From Metellina segmentata (Eukaryota; Arthropoda; Arachnida; Araneae; Tetragnathidae): a DNA stretch of 64,000 nucleotides. The notes under the pieces are model-generated. The model searched no databases and was not told the DNA's origin. It saw nothing but the letters and a program-made list of their open reading frames with translations. The stretch covers positions 18,088,018 through 18,152,017 of the forward strand of contig OX375872.1 in assembly GCA_947359465.1 (NCBI GenBank), written 5' to 3'. A program made the position numbers and the translations under genes. Shown here piece by piece: positions 35,604 through 46,337 of this stretch (position 1 is its first letter; the number at the start of each line of letters is the position of its first letter).

Positions 35604-35990
35604 CGCATTGAGGTACAATCCTTACTAACTTGTAAACCTGAATAGTTTTTGCATTTTGCTTTTTTATCATGTTTTTTGTTTTTGTTTTCAGAGATGACTG
35701 TTGTCTATAACCAATTTAAATATTACATATTGCTCAATTTTTTAAAATGTATATTTCATAAAAATAATAGTCCGAAACCTGCTTTAGAATCATCAGAACA
35801 AAAATCGAGAACGCGAGTTGAGAAAAAGCTAAAAACAATAAACCCCCACATCAAATATAGATGCCAACACATTTAAACAATTTTGTATCTTCAGTTTTAA
35901 TGGTTGTAGAGAAAAATACGAAGTGATTTGATCTTAAGAGTTATAGTATAATTATATGTGAAATGAGAAAAATGTGAAATTTAGGGGAAA
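35170..35990 (-). repeat. AT-rich dispersed repeat C, copy 2 (inverted)
   Basis: It is the reverse complement of 23600-24420 in several ordered blocks, including CAGCCAAAAATAACATTTAC and AAGTGATTTGATCTTAAGAG. A GA microsatellite sits inside it. Confidence 0.4.
35566..35599. repeat. (GA)17 microsatellite
   Basis: This is 34 bp of uninterrupted GA repeats. Confidence 0.95.
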
Positions 35991-36062
35991 GTGATGTTTT
36001 AAAGGATACTTTAAGTTATTTACATAGATGCCATTTTAATTTTATTGGTAACAGTTCATATA

Positions 36063-36850
36063 TACTCTATAACAAAAAAAAATCGACGCACCAAGAAGGA
36101 GTTGTAAGATTGCGATAAAAATTGGTGGATGTGAAGAACATACATAGAAAAACAAATGATTAAAATTTCAGAACCGTTGAATGATTTATTTCAGAGTATG
36201 ACCGTTACAAAAGGGAGGAAGTCAATAAGGCGTTGGTCCATCTCTGGCCTGGATGCAAGCTGTCACCCGGTGTGGTATAGACTGAAAAATTTCCCGGATG
36301 GTGTCCTGCGGAATTTCTTGCCAAATTGTCTCCAACTGCAAACGCCTTCCCATAACGTCACAAATGTGCTCTATGGAAGAGAGATCAGGAGACCTAGCTG
36401 TCCAAGGAAGTGTTGGGTAAGCTTGAAAACAATTCATAGCAACATGAGCCGTGTGCTGCCGGGCATTATCTTGTTGTAAGTCCGTGGAGTCGCATAAGGA
36501 ACGATTACGCAACCGGTCGTAGATTGTCTTCTACGTACCTCTGTGCTATAAGCGTGCCAAAAATGCCAAAGGGCTATCAAAAGAGATGGCACCCCAGACC
36601 ATATGGGGCGTGCGATATTAAGGGCAGGATCCCCACGCTACCCTGGACGTCTCCGAAAATATATGGCCCAATTGTAAAGGGTGGTAAAGAGACCCCAAAT
36701 AAACATTTTTTTGTCGAAGAATGTGTGTCTGGAAATGCCATGTTTAGGTGCTAGAAGGCGCTGTTTAGGTCAGCCAATAACATCGTTTCTGGGGCGTGAG
36801 GTGTCATTCTTCGCTCGGATTTTCAACCGAATTCGCGTACGATACATTTG
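36063..36850 (-). mobile_element. Tc1-like element family 3, truncated copy
   Basis: The left end CTCTATAACAAAAAAAAATC, then GACGCACCAAGAAGGAG, matches both termini of the complete copy at 55818-57185. Only the 3' half is present; homology fades near 36850, where MITE-A copy e follows. Confidence 0.75.
36190..36720 (-). pseudogene. Family 3 Tc1-like transposase fragment
   Basis: The minus-strand frame keeps LQQDNARQHTAHVAMNCFQA and TARSPDLSSIEH. The second catalytic Asp is present here, unlike in the complete copy. The spacing from Asp to Glu is 32 residues. Further upstream a degraded FFDKKMF region probably corresponds to FSDESRF. A deletion shortens the part after CDVMGRRL. Confidence 0.7.
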
Positions 36851-36869
36851 CCGATATTGGCAATTTTTA

Positions 36870-36992
36870 TGATGGCGAGGGGAGTTTTTTTATGACGAGA
36901 TATCTCGTCTATCGATTTCTGGTCAGGTTTACTCTCAGCGAAATACCTCATCCGTCAAGGTCTGGTTATTGCCGATACAACTACCAGGAGGG
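36870..36992 (+). mobile_element. MITE-A copy e, shortened
   Basis: The perfect palindrome ATGACGAGATATCTCGTC is at about 36892-36909. It ends CAACTACCAGGAGGG next to CTAA. The left half is missing, possibly lost at the junction with the Tc1 fragment. An ORF of 116 codons starts just after it at 37000; I do not recognise it and it has no splice or homology support. Confidence 0.6.
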
Positions 36993-37507
36993 CTAAACTA
37001 TGAGTGCTTTGCAAAATTTGAGGTGTGTCGTGAAAGTTTGTTTTGCATTACGATCGCGTGATAACTTTTTATCAGACGGAATTAATTTCATTTACGTGTA
37101 TATAAACTCAGATGCAGCTTTGATCTATGCATTATTTCGTGACAACGCTTTTGGAGCACTTCTTACCTTGCCAAGGAAGAAATTATTAGAAAACCGCTTT
37201 TCTAAACTCAAAACTATTACAAAAAATTGGTATTGTTATCACGAACACTTCTGCAAATCCAAGTGTAACAGCCCGAAAGTGAATTTTTTTTTGTTGCAGC
37301 AAACATCATCGGAACGTTTTATTTATCATACAAAAATCCGATTAAATTAATTCCGATTCCTTAAGTAAATAAAAAAACTGCTTATCCTGACATAAAGTAC
37401 CTACCACACCAGCTATATCATCAATTTTGAAATGAAATGGAAAAATACCGATCAAAGGATTCAATGAATGAATGAAGGGATAAGGTAATATTTCTATTCA
37501 TTTTTCA

Positions 37508-37925
37508 ACTCTCTGTGAAATTGAAACGCATAGTTCCACCTTGTAACCTGCAGTCATACCTCATCCCAATTTTTACCTTCTTGACCAAAGGAATCTTTCC
37601 AATGTGTTCTATTACAAAGAAATAAGCATCGAAATCTTTCCAATGGATTCTATTATAAATAAAAGGAGAGTAAATTTTTCCAAAGGCTTATATTAAAAGA
37701 AAAGGATCAATAGAATATTTAAAAATGATTCTAATGTTAGAAAATGACCAATATAATATTTCAGAAAGATTCAATTCCACAGAGTTTGCCGATAGAAATA
37801 TTCCAAAGATAACTGTTCCAAGGAAAGGAACGATGAAATATTCTATCGCTCCTTTCCTTGGAATAGAATCCCTTATAATAAAATATTTCCAAGTATTCCT
37901 TAAAATATTTTAAAACTAAAAAGAA
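37508..37925 (+). mobile_element. MITE-B copy (forward)
   Basis: It begins CTCTCTGTGAAATTGAAACG and has AGTTCCACCTTGTAACCTGC, TTACCTTCTTGACCAAAGGA and at least six units such as GATTCTATTATAAA. Its right terminus is missing. Bases 37926-38299 are AT-rich without features. Confidence 0.6.
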
Positions 37926-38299
37926 AAGTGATATATTATTTTAAAGCTTGAAAATTCTAAATGAATTTTGAGAAATCAGCCATTAACGAACATTCAGCTG
38001 AAATATTTTCATTTTCAAAATAGTAGAAAACTACAAGGAAAAGTAGTAATTTTGAATTTTGAAAACTAATTAAAAAACAGTACTATTTTCAAATTGATAT
38101 TTTGAGGATTTTATCCTAAGAGAGGCACCTTAAAAATAATCTTCAAAAACTTAAAATGTTAATTTGGATAAAGAAGAAATAGTCAAAAGATCGCACATGA
38201 AAAATAAAATTACATTTACCGTCATCACTCTACTGTTTGCACATTCAAATTCACAGAAAGTCTAAATTATATATTCCATCTGAGTCGGACCAAAAAGTA

Positions 38300-39998
38300 A
38301 AGTAGGGTAGGTGAAGCACAGAGTTCCACGTTTTTATTTTCAGTTGTGGCATCAAGATATGCATCTATATGAAGCAAACAAAGCCCTTAAAAGGATCTTT
38401 GATCTCTTACATACATGTTAAATATCATTAAAATTAAAAAGAGTAACATTTATTTCCAGCATTATTGTTATTGGTAGTGATGTACATTGTAACTGTGCCC
38501 CACTGTCGGGGTACAGTGTTACATACTGTAACGTTATAGTAGTAACGTATGACATAAAGAATGAGATTTTACGAAAATTCATTTGAATTGAAATATTCAG
38601 ATATCTAATGATTCCTTAACCAGGCTTAAAATAAAATACCCCATTTGAATAGCTTTCGTATGATTGAACAGCTTTAATGTAAAGGAAACTATAGAGAATA
38701 AATAGTAAAATTTTGTAACAATCTTTTGTTATGACCTACACAGTTGGAGGAAACAAAACATTAGCAATGATTGTAGCCTACAGTTACAGAGTAGATGATA
38801 AAATAAGATTAAAAAAATCGTAAACTTTTTTAAATTTTGATAGAAAGTTAAATCCACGAGGAAAATCAGCATTTTTGCAAAATTTATAAGATGGAAATAT
38901 TCTTTTGACGTACAACACTTCAAAATCAACATTGTTCTGATTCGCGACTTCCCCAATAGAGTGAATTTTATGTTCTTAAAGAGCTTATGTTCTTAAGAAT
39001 TTTATCTCCTTCAACTATAACATAATCACCATTGTTAATTATTAAGGGATCAGAATCTGCAGCAATATCTGATTGCAATTCTGAAAAACAGATGTTATCA
39101 CCATTACTATCAGCATAGGATGGCGAATCTTCAGCTTTTGTTGATAATATCTAGGTAGGCATATGCTTTTCAGGTTCACTTTGTTCTTGGGAATTTCGTT
39201 TTTTTTTTAGGATTTGGTGTCGTATCCATCTGTAATCATATTTTTAACTGGCGTATCCCTCGATCCGACATTTCACCCCTCGTCTATTTTTTGCAGTTTT
39301 TCAGGAGAGGGGCTTTAGGGAAAGACCTTTCTTCCTGCGGAGACATAGTTATATTAGCTTGTGAATGTTTGGAATGAATTAACAAAAAAAAAAAAACTGC
39401 TAATAATGTTTTAGAAAGATTGTAAACATCACTGAAAAGAAGTGCAAAACTATATGGAGAAAAAGCTTTTGGAAAAATTAACCAATTTATTTATGTCATT
39501 CATATTTGTATTAAAAATCTTTGAATGAAAAATGCAAAGCCATAAGAGTAATAAAATTTACATTATGAAACACATGCTTGTTTGTATTGTTTTAATTGAA
39601 CAAATTATGTGTGTAACAGTGTACCCCATTTCATTCTGTAACACTGTACCCCATATGACATAACTTGTAAAAAATTTATATGACTACATAATATGAATTT
39701 AGATCATCCATTTTAACTCAACAGAACCTAAACATAATTAGCTTTACTACTAAAATATTATTCATTTGAAAATAAACACCACTCATCAATAAAGAGAATT
39801 TAATTACAAACACAAAATTTTACTTTTAGCATGCAAAAATAAAGATTTGCTTACAGAAATATAACTAATGATGCAAATTCTTCCAAAACACATGGTCATC
39901 TGGAAAATAAGATGGCTAACAAGACTGTAAACAAATTGGAACTAATGTTGCTACCACTTTAAAATGAAATTCACTGTAACACTGTGTCCCACCTTCCA
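38300..39998. mobile_element. pogo/jerky-like element copy 2 (empty site for the Tc3-like insertion)
   Basis: TA flanks (38298-38299, 39999-40000) bracket eroded ends (AAGTAGGGTAGGTGAAGCAC; inverted GTGGAAGGTGGGACACAGTG). It is collinear with copy 1 along its whole 1.7 kb, including GTGTAACAGTGTACCCC. At about 39452-39458 it reads CAAAACTATATGG where copy 1 has TA, the Tc3-like element and TA. Confidence 0.8.
38830..39350 (-). pseudogene. pogo/jerky transposase C-terminal remnant, copy 2
   Basis: It is collinear with 4905-5425: MSPQEERSFPKAP at the N-side, a degraded IRQLKI in place of the TDTPVKNMI block, then a lysine-rich stretch. It has more stops and a 20-base duplication of the TTATGTTCTTAA region near 38970-38990. 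Confidence 0.5.
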
Positions 39999-40059
39999 CT
40001 ACTTGAAAACTACTAGGCTTGGACATATAAGGTCTTTTAAAAGTCTAGTGATTGCATTT

Positions 40060-40520
40060 AGCTACAATAACATGAGTGAGTTGGGTTCAATGGAAAACAA
40101 AGTGCTTTTATCCTCCTAAGTTTCTATACCAAAATATTAAATTTGGTTTGATATAAAATACCCAATGTGGAATACGGAACACAAATTTAAACCATTGCAT
40201 GAAAACTCTAAGTACTACTAACATGGTTGCGTTTGATCCGGTTGAAAATCAAGTACGTTTGGTCCTTCAATGTCTCCATACTAAAATGTCAAATTTGGTT
40301 TAACTTAAATGTTAAATGCAGATACGGAACAAAAATTTAAACTATCACATATAAAAACAAAACAGTACTAACATGGGTGCGTTTGGTGCAGTTAAAAACA
40401 AGGTGCTTTTGGTTGTCATACTAAAACTGTTAAATTTGGTGTGACTTAAACTGTTTGATGTGGATACGGAACAAAACTTTATACAATCAAATAAAAAAAA
40501 CAAAATGCATTTACCTGAGT
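40060..40520 (+). repeat. Tandem repeat, about three units of 140-150 bp
   Basis: Units share TTAAATTTGGTTTGA, the block GATACGGAACAAAAATTTAA and AACATGGGTGCGTTTGG. Flanking sequence left of the pogo-like copy (CACAGAAAGTCTAAATTATA) recurs at 40545-40570 as CACAGAAAGTGTAAAATATA. The whole region therefore belongs to a larger duplicated unit into which the pogo-like element inserted. Confidence 0.6.
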
Positions 40521-40984
40521 ATCACCTATATTAATTCCACATTCACAGAAAGTGTAAAATATATATTGCACAGAAATCGGTGAAGAATAGATGTGGACTT
40601 TTGAAAAGCCTAGTAATTCAACGCTCGTTTTGTATGAGTGCATACAGTCCAGGAGAAAACGAAATGCATTTTGTCATCCGATGTCTTCATACCAAAGAGA
40701 CACGCATAAGGCAGACGGTTTTCAAAACTGATTGGGATTAAATGTTCCCTATTGTTGGATTCTCGAGGTATATGTTATTCATAAATCGATCGTTGTCCAT
40801 ACTACGAGTTTTACCATAGAAACGTGCGTGGCAGGTGTATAAGGTGCACGAATAAACAATCGGGCTGCAAACTGCGTGAAACACAGGCAACTTTTCTGAG
40901 AAAATGAAGCGCAGCAACAAAAATGGAGCGGCTTTCAAAAAGCAAATGGATATGTCACACGACATCCTGTTTTCCCCTAACCTA

Positions 40985-42360
40985 CGTAAACTAGTTTGTG
41001 CCACAATCATGATTGGTAGTCTATTGCGTTCTAAAAATAAATGTCGTCAATAAGTGAATATCTTGTCTTTCATTTGTATATGTTTTGACCCTCGATCTTT
41101 TGACTTGTTAAATTTAAATGCTTATGGAATGCGGGGAAAACAGATCAGGTATTGAATGAGTTTATTTACAGTTGGAGAACAGCATTAATTTCCTAAACGA
41201 TGAGATTATGAAATGTACGCTGCGCTGCTTATAGTCTAACTAGCTTGGGTCCAGTCGTGATAGTCAGTTTAGAGCTTTCGGGAAAAAAAGGACGTCTTTA
41301 GAGTATATAAGTAAATATCTTATCTTTCATTTGTTTGTATAGTATGACTTGACCCTCGATATTTGAACTTATCAGTAAAAAAAAATATGGAATGCGGTAA
41401 AGAGATCTGCTAGTACATGAATTTATTTACATTTGGGGAACATAGCATTACTTTCCATTAGCGATGCGTTTTTTAAAAGTTGTATGCTGTGCTTCTCTTA
41501 GTATAACTATTTTGAGTCCAATCATGATTGACAGTCTATTGCTTTAAAAAAAAATAAATTACGTCAATACGGGACTTGAGAGAATATCGTATCTTTCATT
41601 ATATATATAACCAACCTGCGTAAACTAGTTTGTGACCACAATCGTAATTGGCAGTCTATTGCTTTCTAAAAATAAATATCGTCAATAAGTGAATATCTTA
41701 TCTTTCATTTGTGTTTTGACCCTCGACTCATTAATTTAAAGGCTTATGGAATGTAGAATCAGATCTGGTTGTGAATGAATTTATTTACCTTTGGGAACAT
41801 AGCATTAATTTACACAACGAAGAGAGTTTAAAAAGCTGTACGTTGCGCAATTTTTAGTCTAACTAGTTTGTATCCAATCACGATTAACAGTCTATTCTTT
41901 CTAAAAATAAACGAAGCTACTAGGGAATTTAAGTGAAAATAATATCTTCCATTCGTTTGAATAATATAGTCTGCTCCTCGACCCTTGGATTTGTCAATCA
42001 AAATGTTTATGACATACAGAAAACAAGTCTGCTAGTGAATGAATTTATTTACATTTAAAGAACATAACATTAATTTCCATAGCGATTATATTATTCAATG
42101 TACGCTATGCTGCTGTCAGTCTAACTAGTTTGTGTCCTATCATCATTGACAGTCTATTGGTTTCTAAAAGTAAATTATGTCAATTAGTTGGTTGGTTGTT
42201 TTGGGGATTTTATTGCGCAAGGAAACGTCAATAGGGGACTTAAGTAAAGATCTTATCTTCCATTTGTTCTTATTATATGGTTAGACTTGACCTTATTAGT
42301 AAAAATGCTTTGGAATGCGGAAAACAGATCTGGTATTGAATGGATTTTTTTACATTTTTG
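40985..42360 (+). repeat. Tandem array, six units of about 120-270 bp
   Basis: Unit starts are near 40985, 41231, 41499, 41620, 41856 and 42118, each with a form of TAAACTAGTTTGTGTCC, ATCATGATTGACAGTCTATT, AATATCTTATCTTTCATTTG and, in most, TGAATTTATTTACATTTGG. Unit 3 is cut to about half. The last unit is interrupted by GGTTGGTTGTTTTGGGGATT and TTATTGCGCAAGGAAACG, the start of another dispersed repeat. An ORF at 40738-41010 on the minus strand overlaps the edge without support. Confidence 0.75.
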
Positions 42361-42599
42361 AAAAAGAGATAATTTTTAGCATTTTAATATCGCGGTCAGA
42401 ACTACAGTCATGTGTTTAAAAAGGAAATTCAAATAACTTTTCTGATTGTTGATTAATTTCGGCATTAAAAATGCAGCAGTTGTAAATATTAAGGTTTTTT
42501 TACCCGAAACAAATCACTGTCTGTAGGTAGGTAGTTAAATAACTTCTCACTTGGATCAACACGTGTTATTGTCGACAGACCGCGCTGAATCATCCCCAA

Positions 42600-42760
42600 G
42601 TGAACCACGCCAACGTGAAGACATTTGAGACCATGACAGATTTAACGTGCACCATGTACTCGACAATCTTTTGCTGGACCCAGTCTCAAACTCGCAACCC
42701 ACCTAGTTGCCAATCCGATGCTTTTCCAACTGGGATACTGTGGACCTCAACTCTCACAGT
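42600..42760 (-). repeat. tRNA-derived SINE with recognisable head
   Basis: On the minus strand the head reads CCCAGTTGGAAAAGCATCGG (A-box side) and GTTGCGAGTTTGAGAC (B-box side), followed by the body with TGGTGCACGTTAAATCTGTC and CACGTTGGCGTGGTTC. The rest of the body and the tail are missing. The core resembles SINEs of spiders, from memory. Confidence 0.65.
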
Positions 42761-42774
42761 GGATTCGGTAAGTA

Positions 42775-42890
42775 GGTATGGTATTTTTAATTAACGTCAC
42801 ACTGGAGCAACACAACGGGCTATTGGCGACGATCCGGGACAACACCGCGTAATTTTGAACCACGGTCAGATGACGACATAGTGGATTCGG
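42775..42890 (-). repeat. SINE tail and body fragment
   Basis: The tail starts TTTTTAATTAACGTCACACT, then GGAGCAACACAACGGGCTAT, TGGCGACGATCCGGG and the body block ACCACGGTCAGATGACGA. It lies head-to-tail next to the SINE at 42600. Homology stops at 42890. Confidence 0.6.
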
Positions 42891-45084
42891 ATCGATGTAA
42901 ACGTACACATAATGATTTTGCGAGAATTCTGTTTCAATGTCTGTAGGGCGTAAATGGGGCGAACATTATCTCTAATAGGTTTAGTGAAACTTTCAATATT
43001 GCACTTAAATAACACATACGCAACATATATTTCAGCTTCCAAAGTCCCATAAAATGAATTTCACTGGACCTGTGGAGTTCTTTTTCACTCTCATGCGTAG
43101 TAGCCATAAAATAACTTCCTCATTTATGGGACCAGCTCTCAACGATAATGGGCTGTGGAGTGGGTTATCCGGTTAAAGTTTCAGAAGCGACAATTTGGGG
43201 ATGGGAAATAGTTCGTCAATGAGTGATCAGAGAGGGATGTTTAGAAATGTCCAGGCTGATACAGAGGGTAGATTGGTTTTTATGGTGCAAGGGTAATATT
43301 TGGCCCTGCTGCGCTAGACACAAGAATTCAACAGCAAGTAAGACGCACACAATGCGAGTTTTAATAACAGATGAGAGAAATACATCCAGGGAGGAATGCA
43401 TATGACAGAGAAATCAAAATTAGATTAAGTAAAAAAAATAAAGCTGAATTTTAAATCAAAAGCATGAATTTAAGTTATTGTCTACATTTTTACCATAATA
43501 CATAATGGTTCTTGGTCTGTTTTTGTTAAGACTATTAAATTGATCTGGTTATATCTGGGGATCTGCGTTACAGTTGAGGTTTCTTTGCAACGAAGAGGTT
43601 TGCTAATTTTGACAAAGCATTCTTAGAGTTCTAAAATTCCTTGTTCTTTTTGTTTTGTGTCTGGCTCAGCTTGACCACTATTGGACCTTGCGCCATAAAA
43701 CCCAAAGCAAACAACCAACCTTGTTCTCGTATTTTGAGATGTTCATGTTTTCCATCTTTTCAGGCTCACGAGAGGCTTCTGTCAAGGTAAACTAGGTGAC
43801 TGTCTTTGTGACGGAACGTGCTTCCGTTACGTCCTGGACTTAGCTGCATTTGGCTTGTTTTCCGAATACGATTTCACCATATTCCCAATAGAAATTTCGA
43901 AATGACATATGGTAGCTAATTTATCAATGCCATTAGAACAAATTCCAAATGTGGCCCAAAACGACGATAAACTATATTTTAATGAAACCACGATCTATAT
44001 AAATTTTGCTACCAAATAGATTGTTTAAATTTCTTTTTAGGAAGTTGATTTTTAGTAAGTTCAATTTAATACATAATATGGCTTCAATGAAATGTTTTGT
44101 TTTATTTCTCTTATCAAACGGTATGTGTATGAGACGTTTTTCTTGCATTTTTTGGATCGAATTTACCGTTGGTTAAAGCAGAAATTCATTAACTGACATT
44201 TTTTCGGAGACACTAAATACTTTTATCATGACGAGGAATGCATTTTCATATTGTAACCTGTTAAAAATATATATAGCTAAAATAATATCTCTAAAAGATG
44301 TTTAGCACGATTAAAATGCCTTATAATCATTAATATTTAAACCAAAATCTATCTTAAAGTCTTTGAACAGCTTAACATAAAAAATTTCGTTTCTTCAGTT
44401 GACGATTTTCTGCCCTCCAACGCAAGGTTATGTATTTTGTCTCTGTATTTAATTGTATATTTTTCTGTAGAGAAACTACAATTGAATACAGTATGCGTTT
44501 ATGAGATGCATGATTATTTTTGTTGTATAAAAAAAATTGCAACACAGTTACACAGATAAAATTTATTTCATGGTGTGTTGTAAAGTAACATTTAAACTGA
44601 CAAGTATTTATTTCCAAACATAGCAATGATGGAACACATAATACAGAAAAGAATTAGATGTTAGTGTATCATAAGCACACGAAGACATGAAGTACAAACA
44701 CAACACACAACGCCACGTAGGGCTACGAATGAATATTGGTTTCTGAACAGTCTGGGAACAAGGAATTAATATTAGCAGGAAAAGACTTTTATCGAAAGAA
44801 CATACATATTGCCAAAGACGTGCATGAACGACCGCATAGCCTGTGAGTTTTTTCGGGAAAATTCATCGAAAGATGTGAAGATTCAATTGGATACGTTTAT
44901 AGCCAAATGCTTTTTTAGGGTTTCATTCGATGTGTGTAGCGCTCGCATTCAACACTGAAAAAAAGATTGCTTTGAAAAACCAATCACTTATAATTTTGGG
45001 TAAAATTCTAGCTAACGGTGCGGCCGTGGCGTGGTTTCAATTTTTTGTCGCCAAGCCAAGGTAATACTTAGCACACAGAGGACA
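42891..45084. other. No gene seen; one short dispersed repeat
   Basis: Bases 43655-43725 read, on the minus strand, GGTTGGTTGTTTGCTTTGGG, TTTTATGGCGCAAGG and TGGTCAAGCTGAGCC. The first part also appears inside the array at about 42190-42230. The rest is AT-rich with short ORFs only. Confidence 0.5.
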
Positions 45085-45745
45085 TATAAAAGTAGAGTGA
45101 GCAATAACCTTTTTATGCGTCCAGGATCATGTGATCGAAACTAGTTGTAACGTGACCCTCAGACGACTTCGTTTGCTGGTAGGAAACGAACATTCATCAT
45201 TTGATTGGTCCACGGGACGGGAGATGACCATCCATTCATGGATTCATCATTTGATTGGTCTGTGCAACATGGTAGTAGATTTTAACGATTTCTCTACTTT
45301 AGTCGACCCCCTATAGAAATGCGCATATATCTATCCTGTCATAAGATGTTACATCGCCAAACGAGGCAATAAAATGCCGAATAGGCTTAACAATTAAATT
45401 TTTCACAGAATAGTCACGTGAGTTCTAATCGACATGTTGGTCATACTTTTTGAAGCTTTTCTCAATAAGTCTCAGTCTACTTATACTTCACGTCTATAGG
45501 TTAGCATTGTTGATAAGAAGCCAACTTGGTGGGCTTTGGCGACCGCACCAGTAACTAGGATCGAGCCATAATTTTGCTATAATTCTAATCGAACAAAAAT
45601 GGAGAAGATAGAATCGTCGTTTTCCATTTTACTACTTATGTCAATCGACAGAAATATTAGAAAAATTATGTCTTATCTATAGACTCTTCAGTAAATGATT
45701 GTCCACAATTGAGTAACGCAGCGTCTCTGCATGTTTAGGGGACGA
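45085..45745 (+). repeat. MITE-D, best preserved copy, with extension
   Basis: The left end TATAAAAGTAGAGTGAG and the right end (about 45466-45487, CTCAGTCTACTTATACTTC) form an imperfect inverted repeat of about 20 bp. The interior has GATTGGTCCACGGGACGGGA and TATCCTGTCATAAGATGTTA. Beyond the right end, 45488-45745 stays similar to 9883-10130. There is no coding capacity. Confidence 0.65.
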
Positions 45746-46337
45746 AACGAAGCCAAGTAGCCTTCAAATCCCATTGCATTTGCTGCAGAGAATATAAATT
45801 TTGATCTTCGGCTGATGGCGAAGAATACAGGGTTAAAGAATACTCAATTTTTTTGGAACATAAAAGTGAAAAAGCCGTTGATGATTTCTTCAAAACGAAA
45901 GCTTGGAAAGTATAGATTTCCGTTTTAGAAATTTGATTCGGGAAAATAAACACGGAGTTATAATGTAAGGTAGCTATACGAAACCCCTGACTAAAGAAGG
46001 GCCTAAGACGGACGACATAAATCCATTGAAAGTAGTCTCACGAAAGACCTCAAAAATGTCTACAAACATATAGAAAGGAAGAATAATCACTAGTAAGCAG
46101 AGAGAAAGATCTGATTCTCATCCGATCTTTGCCGAATACGTCCTAACTTACATTACTTTACATATTAGATTAAAATCAAATGTGAAAACTTCCCCAAATA
46201 ACAACAAACGCTGAATGTTTGTAGGGGAAGGAAGCGAGCTGTCCCTTTCTTCTCCAGTTCCAGTTAAAAACTATGATAAAAAATGTTCAATTTTCACATG
46301 TTGTGATTCCAATACATTGTTTAGAAAATTCTATCAT
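45746..46337. other. No gene seen
   Basis: Only short frames and no repeat match were found. Confidence 0.5.

Noticed and set aside
37000..37350. 116-codon open frame as a gene
   Set aside because: No homology, splice signals or promoter; it begins at the edge of a MITE-A copy in AT-rich DNA and could be chance.
40738..41010. 90-codon minus-strand ORF
   Set aside because: It runs into the tandem array and shows no recognisable domain.
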